Source: Solimonas terrae
GTDB lineage: Bacteria; Pseudomonadota; Gammaproteobacteria; Nevskiales; Nevskiaceae
Reading direction: 5' to 3'
Assembly (NCBI RefSeq): GCF_011067135.1
Contig: NZ_JAAMOW010000001.1
Span: forward strand, 722,784-786,783
Length of the DNA: 64,000 bases
Shown here: one piece after another, positions 26,602-34,308 of the stretch
How positions within the stretch are numbered: position 1 is the stretch's first letter
Layout of the letters: each line of letters opens with the position of its first letter
Position numbers and translations under genes: made by a program
The notes under the pieces: generated by a model
What the model saw: only the letters and a program-made list of their open reading frames with translations
Database searches by the model: none
Told to the model about the DNA's origin: nothing

Positions 26602-27077
26602 AGCAGGAGAACACCTTGCATACAGGCAGCTGCTTATGTGGCGGCGTGCGATTCCGCATTTCGTCGGCGCTCGAGCCCATTCAGGTTTGCCACTGCACTC
26701 AGTGCCGCAAGGCACAGGGAACGCCCTTCGCCACCAACACGCCGGTTCTTGCTGCGGCGTTTGAGCTGGTCAGCGGCGCGGGGCTGCTCGCGGCGTTCGA
26801 GTCGTCGCCAGGCAAGCGGCGGGTGTTTTGCAGCAAGTGCGGCTCACCCGTCTACAGCAGCAGGGACACGCTCCCGGGCGTGTTGCGTATCCGCGCCGGA
26901 CTTCTCGATGAACCGCTGGCGGTTCAGGCTGCCGCTCATTTCCACACGGCGTCAAAGGCCGGCTGGTGGCCCATCACCGACACGCTTCCCCGGTTCGAGC
27001 ACGCGCTTCCAGCCGAGCGCCCCCCGCTGCACGCACGGCCATCGACTGACGGCCGGCGCCGGCACACGGAAACTTGA
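26598..27077 (+). CDS. GFA-family (glutathione-dependent formaldehyde-activating) protein 1
   Basis: A 159-residue protein with GTG start overlapping the previous stop (GTGA). Zinc-binding cysteine motifs are GSCLCGGVRF, VCHCTQCRKAQG and FCSKCGSPVY, the full set of the GFA/CENP-V fold (PF04828). The Mss4-like fold binds zinc and, in Gfa, glutathione; for most members including this one the substrate is unknown. It forms a pair with the next gene. Confidence 0.9.
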   Translation: MKQENTLHTGSCLCGGVRFRISSALEPIQVCHCTQCRKAQGTPFATNTPVLAAAFELVSGAGLLAAFESSPGKRRVFCSKCGSPVYSSRDTLPGVLRIRAGLLDEPLAVQAAAHFHTASKAGWWPITDTLPRFEHALPAERPPLHARPSTDGRRRHTET

Positions 27078-27148
27078 GCGACGCGGGCAGGCAGCGGCGG
27101 ACGCCTTACGACGGGATGGCGACGACAGGGGTCGACGGAGGACAACAC

Positions 27149-27595
27149 ATGGACGCTCGTTCCGCCGGATGCCATTGCGGCCAGCTTGAGCTGGCCTGCG
27201 CCGGCGAGCCGAAACGCGTGTCGATGTGCCACTGCATCGAATGCCAGCGACGCACGGGCAGCGCGTTCAGCGTCGCGGTCTTCTATGAAAGGCAGAAAGT
27301 TCGCCTTGTGCGCGGCTCACCCAAAACCTACGAGCGCGATTCGGCGAGCGGCTACCCGGTTGCATTCCACTTCTGTCCGCAGTGCGGATCGAACGTCTGG
27401 TGGGAGCCGGCGCGAATGCCCGACCTCGTCGGCGTCGCCCTCGGCGCGTTCGGGGACCCGGACTTCCCGCAGCCGGAGCAGTCGGTCTGGACGCAGCACC
27501 GGCACGCATGGCTGCGTCTTCCCGACGACTGCCGCGTGTTCGCGTCCAACCCGCCGCCCCGCAAGGACCCGATGCGCGAGGGCAAGGCACCGTGA
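27149..27595 (+). CDS. GFA-family (glutathione-dependent formaldehyde-activating) protein 2
   Basis: A 148-residue protein from ATG 27149, preceded by CGGAGGAC; the longer frame upstream overlaps GFA 1 and has no ribosome-binding site. It carries GCHCGQLEL, MCHCIECQRRTGSAF and FCPQCGSNVWW, the zinc cysteines of the GFA fold, and a typical WLRLPDDCRVF end. It is not close enough to GFA 1 to look like a fresh duplication. The base composition here returns to that of the surrounding genome. Confidence 0.9.
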   Translation: MDARSAGCHCGQLELACAGEPKRVSMCHCIECQRRTGSAFSVAVFYERQKVRLVRGSPKTYERDSASGYPVAFHFCPQCGSNVWWEPARMPDLVGVALGAFGDPDFPQPEQSVWTQHRHAWLRLPDDCRVFASNPPPRKDPMREGKAP

Positions 27596-27659
27596 ACGGC
27601 CCGCATGAGCCGGGCCTGAGTCGGCACGGCGCCGCGCGCCGGCGGTCGGCCGCCGCTAG

Positions 27660-29087
27660 CTAAGGCGCCCGCTCGGCGGTTTCGTTCGCGCAGGCCGCGA
27701 ACACGTCCCAGGCCCGATTCCCCGCGGCCTCGGCCGTCGCCTTCGTGCAATACGCAACGCTCGGAAAGTAATCGCCCATCACGCTGACGGGGTCGGTGCC
27801 GAACGGCACGTTCTGGATGGCCTGCGCGAACGCCGGATTCGGCAGCATGTGGCGGTACAGCAGCAGACCGTCGGGGTACGGGCCCCAGGGCAGCCAGGTG
27901 ATGCCATGGTCCTGCGTCGCGTTTGCGGGACGATCGGCGGCGTCGGACACCATGACGGTGAAAAAACCGTCGGCGTCGATCGCGGTCTGCTCGTCGGCGG
28001 TGCAGGCGACGTAGCGCTGCGTGGCGAATTCGTTCTGGCAGACCGACCAGTAGCGCAGGTCCTCGGCGTTGAAATTCACGCCCGGCGCGCCGCGCCAACT
28101 CGGCGCGCGGGCGCGCATCACGAAGATGTTGCCGTCGCTGCGCGAGAACGCGGACGAGGTATAGGCTGCGTCGCTGTTGCTGAGAAAGCCGCCGCCCGAC
28201 AGCAGCTCGGTGCCTTGCAGGGCGGCGGGCAGCTCGACCGGACTGAGGTTGTCGAGGATGCGCAGCAGCACGTCCGGCAGGCCGTAGAACACGGCGCTCG
28301 TCGGCGGATAGGTCGCCGTCGGGAACCGCAGCGGCAGGACGTCCAGCTGATCGGGGTAGTCGATGCGGATCAGCGAGCCGTTGAGATCCAGCGCACCAAG
28401 CTGGCCGATCAGCGTGCTGAGCTGCGGTTCGCTGCAAGCGGCCTGCGACGAGATCACCGAGCTGCCGTTTGCGGTTTCCAGCGTCAGGGTGGGCAGCGGC
28501 ACATCGGCGTTCGGCGGCAGTCCGTCGGCCGGAATGTAGATGCGGTACAGCACGGCCGTGACCGGATTCGGGATCGCCAGCGCATCGCCGAGCGTTGTCG
28601 AGCCGGAATACAGCGTGTTCGCGGCCGGTGTGTCGGGCCGGGGCTTGAACTCGACCCGCACGCTGTAATGCCCGCCGGACGCGACACCCGGCTGCGCGTA
28701 CGGATTGACGGTGCCGTCTGAGGGCGCGATGTCCCGGTCGGCGATGCCGTCGATCGGCCGCAACGCCGGATCGTAGACGTTGAACGAGAAGTAGCGGGCG
28801 TCCGGATACTGGCCGTCGATACGCAGCCTGGCACCCGGGATGTTCGGAATCAGCGCGACCCAATAGGTCGCCGACTGGTCCGGGTAGGCGACGTTGACGA
28901 CGTCGGCATCGGACTGCAGCACCCAGCCGCAGGCGGGCGTGTTGCCGCCGATCGGCGTGCCGCTGCCATCGCCGCTTCCCGGTTGCCCGGCACTGCCGCT
29001 GCCGCCGCTCGGCGACGACGTGCCGCAGGCCGCCAGCGTGAGGGCAACGGCCACGACCGGCGCCGCAGCCCGCTTCCGCAAGTCCAT
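27660..29087 (-). CDS. Hypothetical exported lipoprotein
   Basis: A 475-residue protein with signal peptide MDLRKRAAAPVVAVALTLAAC, lipobox LAAC at Cys21, then a Gly/Ser-rich linker (GTSSPSGGSGSAGQPGSGDG) and a large folded domain. The domain contains several short repeats of small residues, SYFNVYDPALRPIDGI-like strands and isolated Cys. I do not recognise the family; it resembles large periplasmic proteins of DUF1214-like type only in tone. It probably faces the periplasm or outer membrane surface. It is convergent with the GFA pair. Confidence 0.75.
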   Translation of the reverse strand: MDLRKRAAAPVVAVALTLAACGTSSPSGGSGSAGQPGSGDGSGTPIGGNTPACGWVLQSDADVVNVAYPDQSATYWVALIPNIPGARLRIDGQYPDARYFSFNVYDPALRPIDGIADRDIAPSDGTVNPYAQPGVASGGHYSVRVEFKPRPDTPAANTLYSGSTTLGDALAIPNPVTAVLYRIYIPADGLPPNADVPLPTLTLETANGSSVISSQAACSEPQLSTLIGQLGALDLNGSLIRIDYPDQLDVLPLRFPTATYPPTSAVFYGLPDVLLRILDNLSPVELPAALQGTELLSGGGFLSNSDAAYTSSAFSRSDGNIFVMRARAPSWRGAPGVNFNAEDLRYWSVCQNEFATQRYVACTADEQTAIDADGFFTVMVSDAADRPANATQDHGITWLPWGPYPDGLLLYRHMLPNPAFAQAIQNVPFGTDPVSVMGDYFPSVAYCTKATAEAAGNRAWDVFAACANETAERAP

Positions 29088-29220
29088 GCGCTCCCCCTGC
29101 TCTTCTTCGGGTTGCCCGGCCCTCCACCGGCAGGCACCACGGCGCTTGCTGCGCCGCCGCGCGCATTCTGTCGCAGGGCGGCGCGCGGCCGCAGTGGCCG
29201 CAAGGCCGCAGGGGTGTGCC

Positions 29221-29949
29221 TCAGTCGCGACGACGCTTGCGGGCGGCGCTGAGCCCCATGCGCACGGCGTCGATCACGTCGAGCGGGATGCTGCGCTGGA
29301 TGTAGTGGATCAGCGACTGGCGGATACGCCGCTTGGATGCTGCATGGGCCGGCATGTCGAGCCTGGCAAACTCCACCGCACGCTCCTGCGCCCGTGCCAT
29401 CAGGGAATCGGCGTCAACGAGTTCGTCGAAGAAACCGGCCTCGCGCGCCGCTTCCACCGGGAAGTAGCGTGACAGGGTGACGGCGGTCTGGAACGCGGCC
29501 GGCTGCAGACGATGCCGCAACATGGCCGCGGCGACGCGCGGCATCGTCAGGCCCAGCGCCACCTCGTTGGCGGAAACCTTGAAGTCGCCGCGCGTACCGA
29601 TGATCCAGTCGGCCGACAGCATCAGGAACACGCCCATCGCCAGCACGTGCCCGTTGCAGGCGACGATCACCGGATACGGATAGGCCAGCACGCGCGCGGT
29701 CAGCGCATAGCCGGCGCGCAGCATGCGCAGCGCGTTGACGCCGCCGCCTTTCATGACCTTGAGATCGAAGCCGGCCGAGAAGACTTCGTCGCGCCCGGTG
29801 AAGATGACGATGGCGCGATCGGCCTCGGCGCGATCGAGCGCCGCATTGATCGCATCGAACATCGCCGGCGACAGCGCATTGCGCTTGCCGTCGTCGAGCT
29901 GCAGGGTCGCAACGCCGGCTTCGAGCCGGTACTTCACGAGCGTGGTCAT
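29221..29949 (-). CDS. Crotonase-family protein (enoyl-CoA hydratase/isomerase)
   Basis: A 242-residue protein from ATG 29949; the upstream open frame is not coding. The crotonase fold is seen in FSAGFDLKVMKGGG (first oxyanion-hole NH) and ACNGHVLAMGVFLMLSADW (second oxyanion Gly), and the C-terminal helix contains KRRIRQSLIHYIQRS. The catalytic Glu that ordinary hydratases place after 'A.GGG.E' is replaced here by residues around MPRVAAAMLRHRL, so the reaction is not assignable. It is divergent from the SDR gene. Confidence 0.88.
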   Translation of the reverse strand: MTTLVKYRLEAGVATLQLDDGKRNALSPAMFDAINAALDRAEADRAIVIFTGRDEVFSAGFDLKVMKGGGVNALRMLRAGYALTARVLAYPYPVIVACNGHVLAMGVFLMLSADWIIGTRGDFKVSANEVALGLTMPRVAAAMLRHRLQPAAFQTAVTLSRYFPVEAAREAGFFDELVDADSLMARAQERAVEFARLDMPAHAASKRRIRQSLIHYIQRSIPLDVIDAVRMGLSAARKRRRD

Positions 29950-30092
29950 GGCGGGCACTTCCGGCTGGCAAGGGATTGCCGCGAAGGCTAGCAAATCCGG
30001 CGCCGTCGCCGTTCCGTCACGACGGACGGCATGTGTCCGCGCTACAGTCCGTGCGCCGCAGGGGCGCGGCGCATCGCATTCGGAGAGCGGGC

Positions 30093-31028
30093 ATGGGCAA
30101 GTGGACAGCGGCGGACATGCCGGACCTGGGCGGCAAGGTGGCGGTCGTGACCGGCGCCAACAGCGGCCTCGGCTACTACACGGCGCGCGATCTGGCGGCG
30201 CATGGCGCGCACGTGGTGCTGGCCTGCCGCGGCCGCGAAAAGACCGAAGCGGCGATGCAGGCACTGAAAGCCGAAGTACCGGACGCGCACCTCGAATTCA
30301 TGCTGCTCGATCTGGCCGATCTCGATTCGGTCGCCGCGTTCGCGAGCGCGTTCAAGGCGCGCCATCCGAAGCTCGACATCCTGCACAACAACGCCGGCGT
30401 GATGGCGCTGCCGCAGATGCGCACGAAGCAGGGTTTCGACATGCAGATCGGCACCAATCACCTCGGCCACTTCGCGCTGACCGGCCAGCTGCTGGACGTG
30501 CTGCTGGCGGCGCCACGCGGCCGCGTCGTCAGCACCGCGAGCATGGCGCATACCTGGACGCGCGGCATGGATCTCGACGATCTCAACTGGGAACGCAAGC
30601 CGTACAGGAAGTGGGATGCCTACGGCAAGAGCAAGCTCGCGAATCTGCTGTTCGCCTACGAGTTGCAGCGGCGTCTCGACCAGCGCGGCGCATCGCTGAT
30701 CAGCGTCGTCGCACACCCCGGCTACGCCGCAACCAATTTGCAGGGCGCCGGCGCGAAGATCGAGAACTCGGTGATCGGCGGCGCGATCATGAAGATCGGC
30801 AACGCCCTGTTCGGCCAGCCGGCGGCGATGGGCGCGCTGCCGCAGCTGTACGCGGCGACGATGCCGGACGTGCGCGGCGGCGAATACTTCGGTCCGGATC
30901 GCCTGGGCGGCAGCCGCGGGTATCCGACACGGACGCGCTCGAACGCGGCATCGCGCGACGAAGCGGTCGCCGCGCGGCTGTGGGCGCTGTCAGAGCAGCT
31001 GACCGGCGTGCGCTTCCTGTCGGCCTAG
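30093..31028 (+). CDS. Short-chain dehydrogenase/reductase (retinol-dehydrogenase-like)
   Basis: A 311-residue NAD(P)-dependent oxidoreductase from ATG 30093. The Rossmann motif VAVVTGANSGLGYYTARDLA is at residues 16-35, NNAG in LDILHNNAGVMALP, the catalytic Ser in VVSTASMAHTW, and YGKSKLANLLF holds Tyr and Lys. It belongs to the 'classical, RDH/protochlorophyllide-like' group. The IS481 element is inserted exactly at its stop codon: the TAG lies in the 6-bp target duplication, so the protein is unaltered. Confidence 0.93.
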   Translation: MGKWTAADMPDLGGKVAVVTGANSGLGYYTARDLAAHGAHVVLACRGREKTEAAMQALKAEVPDAHLEFMLLDLADLDSVAAFASAFKARHPKLDILHNNAGVMALPQMRTKQGFDMQIGTNHLGHFALTGQLLDVLLAAPRGRVVSTASMAHTWTRGMDLDDLNWERKPYRKWDAYGKSKLANLLFAYELQRRLDQRGASLISVVAHPGYAATNLQGAGAKIENSVIGGAIMKIGNALFGQPAAMGALPQLYAATMPDVRGGEYFGPDRLGGSRGYPTRTRSNAASRDEAVAARLWALSEQLTGVRFLSA

Positions 31029-31029
31029 G
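31024..31029. repeat. Target-site duplication, left copy (CCTAGG)
   Basis: The CCTAGG hexamer at the left end of the IS. TAG within it is the stop codon of the upstream SDR gene, so the insertion leaves that gene intact. Confidence 0.88.
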
Positions 31030-32048
31030 TGTAAAGGTTCGATAGGTTGTTCATCCGGCTGTGGAGATGGGAATCTGAGGTTGTCGAGACTTCAGATCAT
31101 CAGCAGGGAGCCGGATGAACAGTCATGAGAATGCCCGACTGACGGCCAGAGGACGAGCGCGGCTGGTCGCTCGCATGGGTGAGATCGGCGTGAATGCGGC
31201 GGCCGCGGAGAGCGGAGTGTCGGTGCGCACGGCCTACAAGTGGCGTGCCCGATTCGAGCGGGAAGGTGACGCCGGGCTGGGCGATCGCTCCAGCCGGCCG
31301 CATCGGGTCCGCAGTGCCCTGTCGGCGGCGCAGCAGGATCGGGTCCTGGCGCTACGCCAGGATCGCCGGCCGATCCGCGATATTGCCGAAGCACTGGGGT
31401 GTCCCTACGCGACGGTGCGTCGGTGCATCGTCCGGCACGGCTTGAGCCGCTTGCCGTCCGTCGAGGTCCGGCCACCGGTGGTGCGCTACGAGCATGAGCG
31501 GCCCGGGGAGATGCTGCACCTGGACACCAAGAAGCTCGGCCGGATCGAGAAGCTCGGACACCGTATCACCGGCAATCCGCGTGACCACACGCGTGGCGCC
31601 GGCTGGGAAGTCCTGCATCTGGCCGTAGACGATCACAGCCGTCTGGCCTATACCGAAGTCCTCGCCGACGAGCGCAAAGACACCACGACGGGCTTTCTGA
31701 AGCGTGCCCTGGCCTGGTTCGCCGAGCACAGCGTCACGACGCGCCGCATCATGACCGACAACGGCATGGCCTATCGCTCCCAACCCTTCGCGGACGCCCT
31801 GCGGCAGCAAGGCATCCGCCACATCTTCACCAAGCCCTACACCCCGAGAACCAACGGCAAGGCCGAGCGCTTTGTGCAGACTGCGCTACGCGAATGGGCT
31901 TACGCCTACGCCTACCGCCACTCCAGCGAGCGAACCGAGCATCTCGCACGCTGGCAGCACCACTACAATCACCACCGACGACACTCAGCGCTCGGCTATC
32001 AACCGCCCATCAGCCGCATCCCGCTGAATAACGTATCGAACCTCAACA
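31030..32048 (+). mobile_element. IS481-family insertion sequence
   Basis: A 1,019-bp element with 26-bp terminal inverted repeats: left TGTAAAGGTTCGATAGGTTG.. and right (as reverse complement) TGTTGAGGTTCGATACGTTA.., matching at 21 of 26 positions. It is flanked by the 6-bp direct repeat CCTAGG (31024-31029 and 32049-32054), consistent with the NCTAGN target of IS481. It carries one transposase gene. It appears complete. Confidence 0.93.
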
Positions 32049-32053
32049 CCTAG
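31115..32053 (+). CDS. IS481-family transposase
   Basis: A 312-residue DDE transposase. The N-terminal helix-turn-helix region includes NAAAAESGVSVRTAYKWRAR, and a second HTH includes IRDIAEALGCPYATVRRC. The catalytic core shows HLDTKKLGRI (first Asp), IMTDNGMAYRS (second Asp) and RTNGKAERFVQTALREW (Glu), followed by YNHHRRHSALGYQPP. Full length with no frameshift. The final Thr-stop is completed by bases of the duplicated target, so the C-terminus depends on the insertion site. Confidence 0.95.
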   Translation: MNSHENARLTARGRARLVARMGEIGVNAAAAESGVSVRTAYKWRARFEREGDAGLGDRSSRPHRVRSALSAAQQDRVLALRQDRRPIRDIAEALGCPYATVRRCIVRHGLSRLPSVEVRPPVVRYEHERPGEMLHLDTKKLGRIEKLGHRITGNPRDHTRGAGWEVLHLAVDDHSRLAYTEVLADERKDTTTGFLKRALAWFAEHSVTTRRIMTDNGMAYRSQPFADALRQQGIRHIFTKPYTPRTNGKAERFVQTALREWAYAYAYRHSSERTEHLARWQHHYNHHRRHSALGYQPPISRIPLNNVSNLNT

Positions 32054-32054
32054 G
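32049..32054. repeat. Target-site duplication, right copy (CCTAGG)
   Basis: The matching CCTAGG hexamer at the right end. Its TAG completes the transposase reading frame, so the transposase stop codon is supplied by the target. Confidence 0.88.
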
Positions 32055-32360
32055 CGCCGATCGCGGCCGGCGCCGCGGCGCGCGGCGCGGCGTCGATGCA
32101 CCGGCAGCACGCATGATCCGGTGTTCGCCGGCGGCCATCGCAGGTCGCCGGCGACGCCATTGCCACGCTGCTGCAGTCTCAGCTTGATTTCCATGCGGAT
32201 CAGCGGCTTGCGCCGGCTTCCGAACGTCGTTTGCCGGCTTGCGTCCAACGCCCCGCGAGGATGCCGGGATCAAAACCTGCTTTTTGTTAGGCGCGTCGGG
32301 GCACCCGGCCTGTTGAACTGGCATCACGGTTCGACAAAACGACAAAGAGGAGCCCCGCTC
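32055..32360. other. Spacer upstream of the lipid operon (probable promoter region)
   Basis: The 306 bp between the IS and the LuxR-type gene hold no convincing gene. The last third must carry the promoter of the downstream six-gene operon: AAAGAGGAGC at 32343-32354 is a strong ribosome-binding site. A CTTTTTGTTAGGC stretch at about 32279 is AT-rich but not a clear promoter. The IS sits 306 bp upstream and reads in the same direction, so it could influence expression. Confidence 0.5.
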
Positions 32361-32690
32361 ATGGATTTTGGTCACGCCGCCGAAAGCCGCGGTTTCGACG
32401 ACGAGTCACGCCGCTTCTGGCAGTTCAATCAGTCCGCCAACGTGCGCCTGATCGAGCCGCTGACGGTTCGTGAAAAGCACTTCCTGCGCCTGCTGGCCGA
32501 CGGGGCCTCGAACCGGCAGATGGCGGACGCGCTGTCCGTATCCGAGAACACCGTCAAGTACCACCTGAAGAACGTCTACTCGAAGTTCGCGGTGCGGACG
32601 CGCGTGCAGGCCGTGAACGCCGCGATCCAGCTCGGCATGCTGTCGTCGCACACCGCGACGCCGGCCTACGGCGCCGGTCTGTCGACATGA
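32361..32690 (+). CDS. LuxR-type HTH regulator, short form
   Basis: A 109-residue protein with a C-terminal GerE/LuxR DNA-binding domain: LTVREKHFLRLLADGASNRQ, then MADALSVSENTVKYHLKNVY and RTRVQAVNAAIQLGML. There is no receiver or autoinducer domain; the N-terminal 30 residues are short and polar. The stop codon overlaps the start of the acyl-CoA synthetase gene (ATGA, 32687-32690), so it heads the operon. Stand-alone LuxR domains can act as constitutive or anti-regulators. Confidence 0.88.
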   Translation: MDFGHAAESRGFDDESRRFWQFNQSANVRLIEPLTVREKHFLRLLADGASNRQMADALSVSENTVKYHLKNVYSKFAVRTRVQAVNAAIQLGMLSSHTATPAYGAGLST

Positions 32691-34294
32691 GCTCCGGCGC
32701 GAGGGCGGCCGCTTCGCCGCGCGCGACACCGGGCATCGACGCGCCGCGTCACGCCAGTCTCGACGAGCTGCTGGTCGAAGCCTGTCGCGAGCATGCCGGG
32801 AACGTCGCGCTGACGCAGGGCGATGCACAACTGCGTTACGCGCAGCTCGATACCCTGAGCGAGCGCCTCGCCGCGTTTCTTGCCGGCGATCTGAGTCTTG
32901 CCCAGGGCGAACGCGTCGCGCTGATGATGCCGAACGTGCTCGCCTACCCGCTCGCGATCTGCGGCGTGCTGCGCGCCGGCTGCGTGATCGTCAACGTCAA
33001 TCCGCTGTACACGGCGCGCGAGCTGCGTCACCAGCTGTGCGATTCCGGGGCGCGCGCGATCATCGTTGCCGAGCCCTTCGTGCCGACCGTCCGCTCGGTG
33101 CTCGACGACACTTCGGTCGACACCGTCATCGTCGTGCCGGTCGCCCGCGTGCCGGCCGCCGGCCACGATCAATACGATCACAGCGGCACCGCCACACTGG
33201 ACACCGCGCTGGCAAGCCGCAGCGAGCTGCCGCCGCGCACGCAGCGTCACGGCGACACGGCGATCCTGCAGTACACCGGCGGCACGACCGGCCCGTCGAA
33301 GGGCGCCGAACTCACGCATGGCAACCTGCTCGCCAATCTCGATCAGCTCGGCGCCTGGTTCGGCGATGCCATGCGGCCCGGGCGCGAAGTCGTCATCACC
33401 GCGCTGCCGCTGTATCACATCTTCGCGCTGACGGTGAACCTGCTCAGCTTCCTGCGCCTGGGCGGACGCAACGTGCTGATCGGCAATCCGCGCGACCTGC
33501 CGGCCCTCGTCCAGACCATGCGTCGCGAAGGCTTCTCGGTGATCACCGGCGTCAACACTCTGTACAACGGCCTGCTCAACACGCCGACGTTCGCGTCGCT
33601 GGATTTTTCCGGCCTGAAACTGTCAATGGGCGGCGGCAGCGCCGTGCAGCCTGCCGTCGCACGGCAATGGCAGAGCGTCACGGGCAAGGTGCTGCTCGAG
33701 GGCTACGGCCTGTCGGAGACCTCCCCGGTGCTGACCGTGAACCGCATCGACAGCGTCGCGTTTCGCGCCGGCATCGGCCTGCCGCTGCCGGGCACCGAGA
33801 TCTCGATCCGCGACGATGACGGCCGCGAAGTCGCACCGGGCGAATCCGGCGAGCTCTGCGCGCGCGGCCCGCAGGTCATGCGCGGCTACTGGGACAAGCC
33901 GGACGAGAACGCCGCGGCATTCACCGAAGACGGCTTCTTCCGCACCGGCGACATGGCACGCCGCGACGAGGACGGTCACTACCATATCGTCGATCGCAAG
34001 AAGGACATGGTGCTGGTGTCCGGCTTCAACGTGTATCCGAACGAGATCGAGGCGGTCTGCGCCGAGCATGCCGGCGTCCTCGAATCGGCGTGCATCGGCG
34101 TCCCCGACGCCCGCACCGGCGAGGCGCTGAAGCTGTTTGTCGTCCGGCGCGATCCGGCGCTCAGCGAGGACGTGTTGATCGAACACTGCCGCCGCAACCT
34201 CACCGCCTACAAGGTGCCGCGCCAGGTGCAGTTCCTCAGCGAGCTGCCGAAGTCGCCGGTCGGCAAGATCCTGCGCCGCGAACTGCGCGCGTGA
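32687..34294 (+). CDS. Long-chain fatty-acid-CoA ligase (FadD-like)
   Basis: A 535-residue ANL-superfamily enzyme that activates carboxylic acids to acyl-CoA via an acyl-adenylate. Diagnostic segments are YTGGTTGPSKGAELTHGN (AMP-binding P-loop), VLLEGYGLSETSPV (A5), and FFRTGDMARRDEDGHYHIV with RKKDMVLVSGFNVYP (A7/A8); the C-terminal Lys in SPVGKILRREL is the adenylation lysine. Chain-length preference is unknown. Coupled to the upstream LuxR-type gene and 14 bp before the GMC oxidoreductase. Confidence 0.95.
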   Translation: MSSGARAAASPRATPGIDAPRHASLDELLVEACREHAGNVALTQGDAQLRYAQLDTLSERLAAFLAGDLSLAQGERVALMMPNVLAYPLAICGVLRAGCVIVNVNPLYTARELRHQLCDSGARAIIVAEPFVPTVRSVLDDTSVDTVIVVPVARVPAAGHDQYDHSGTATLDTALASRSELPPRTQRHGDTAILQYTGGTTGPSKGAELTHGNLLANLDQLGAWFGDAMRPGREVVITALPLYHIFALTVNLLSFLRLGGRNVLIGNPRDLPALVQTMRREGFSVITGVNTLYNGLLNTPTFASLDFSGLKLSMGGGSAVQPAVARQWQSVTGKVLLEGYGLSETSPVLTVNRIDSVAFRAGIGLPLPGTEISIRDDDGREVAPGESGELCARGPQVMRGYWDKPDENAAAFTEDGFFRTGDMARRDEDGHYHIVDRKKDMVLVSGFNVYPNEIEAVCAEHAGVLESACIGVPDARTGEALKLFVVRRDPALSEDVLIEHCRRNLTAYKVPRQVQFLSELPKSPVGKILRRELRA

Positions 34295-34308
34295 CGAGGA
34301 GCCTCTCC

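Noticed and set aside
32235..32292. Possible attC site (GTCCAAC ... GTTAGGC)
   Set aside because: The outer 7-mers fit RYYYAAC and GTTRRRY, but they are not complementary to each other over their full length and no paired inner sites are visible. There is no integron integrase in the window.
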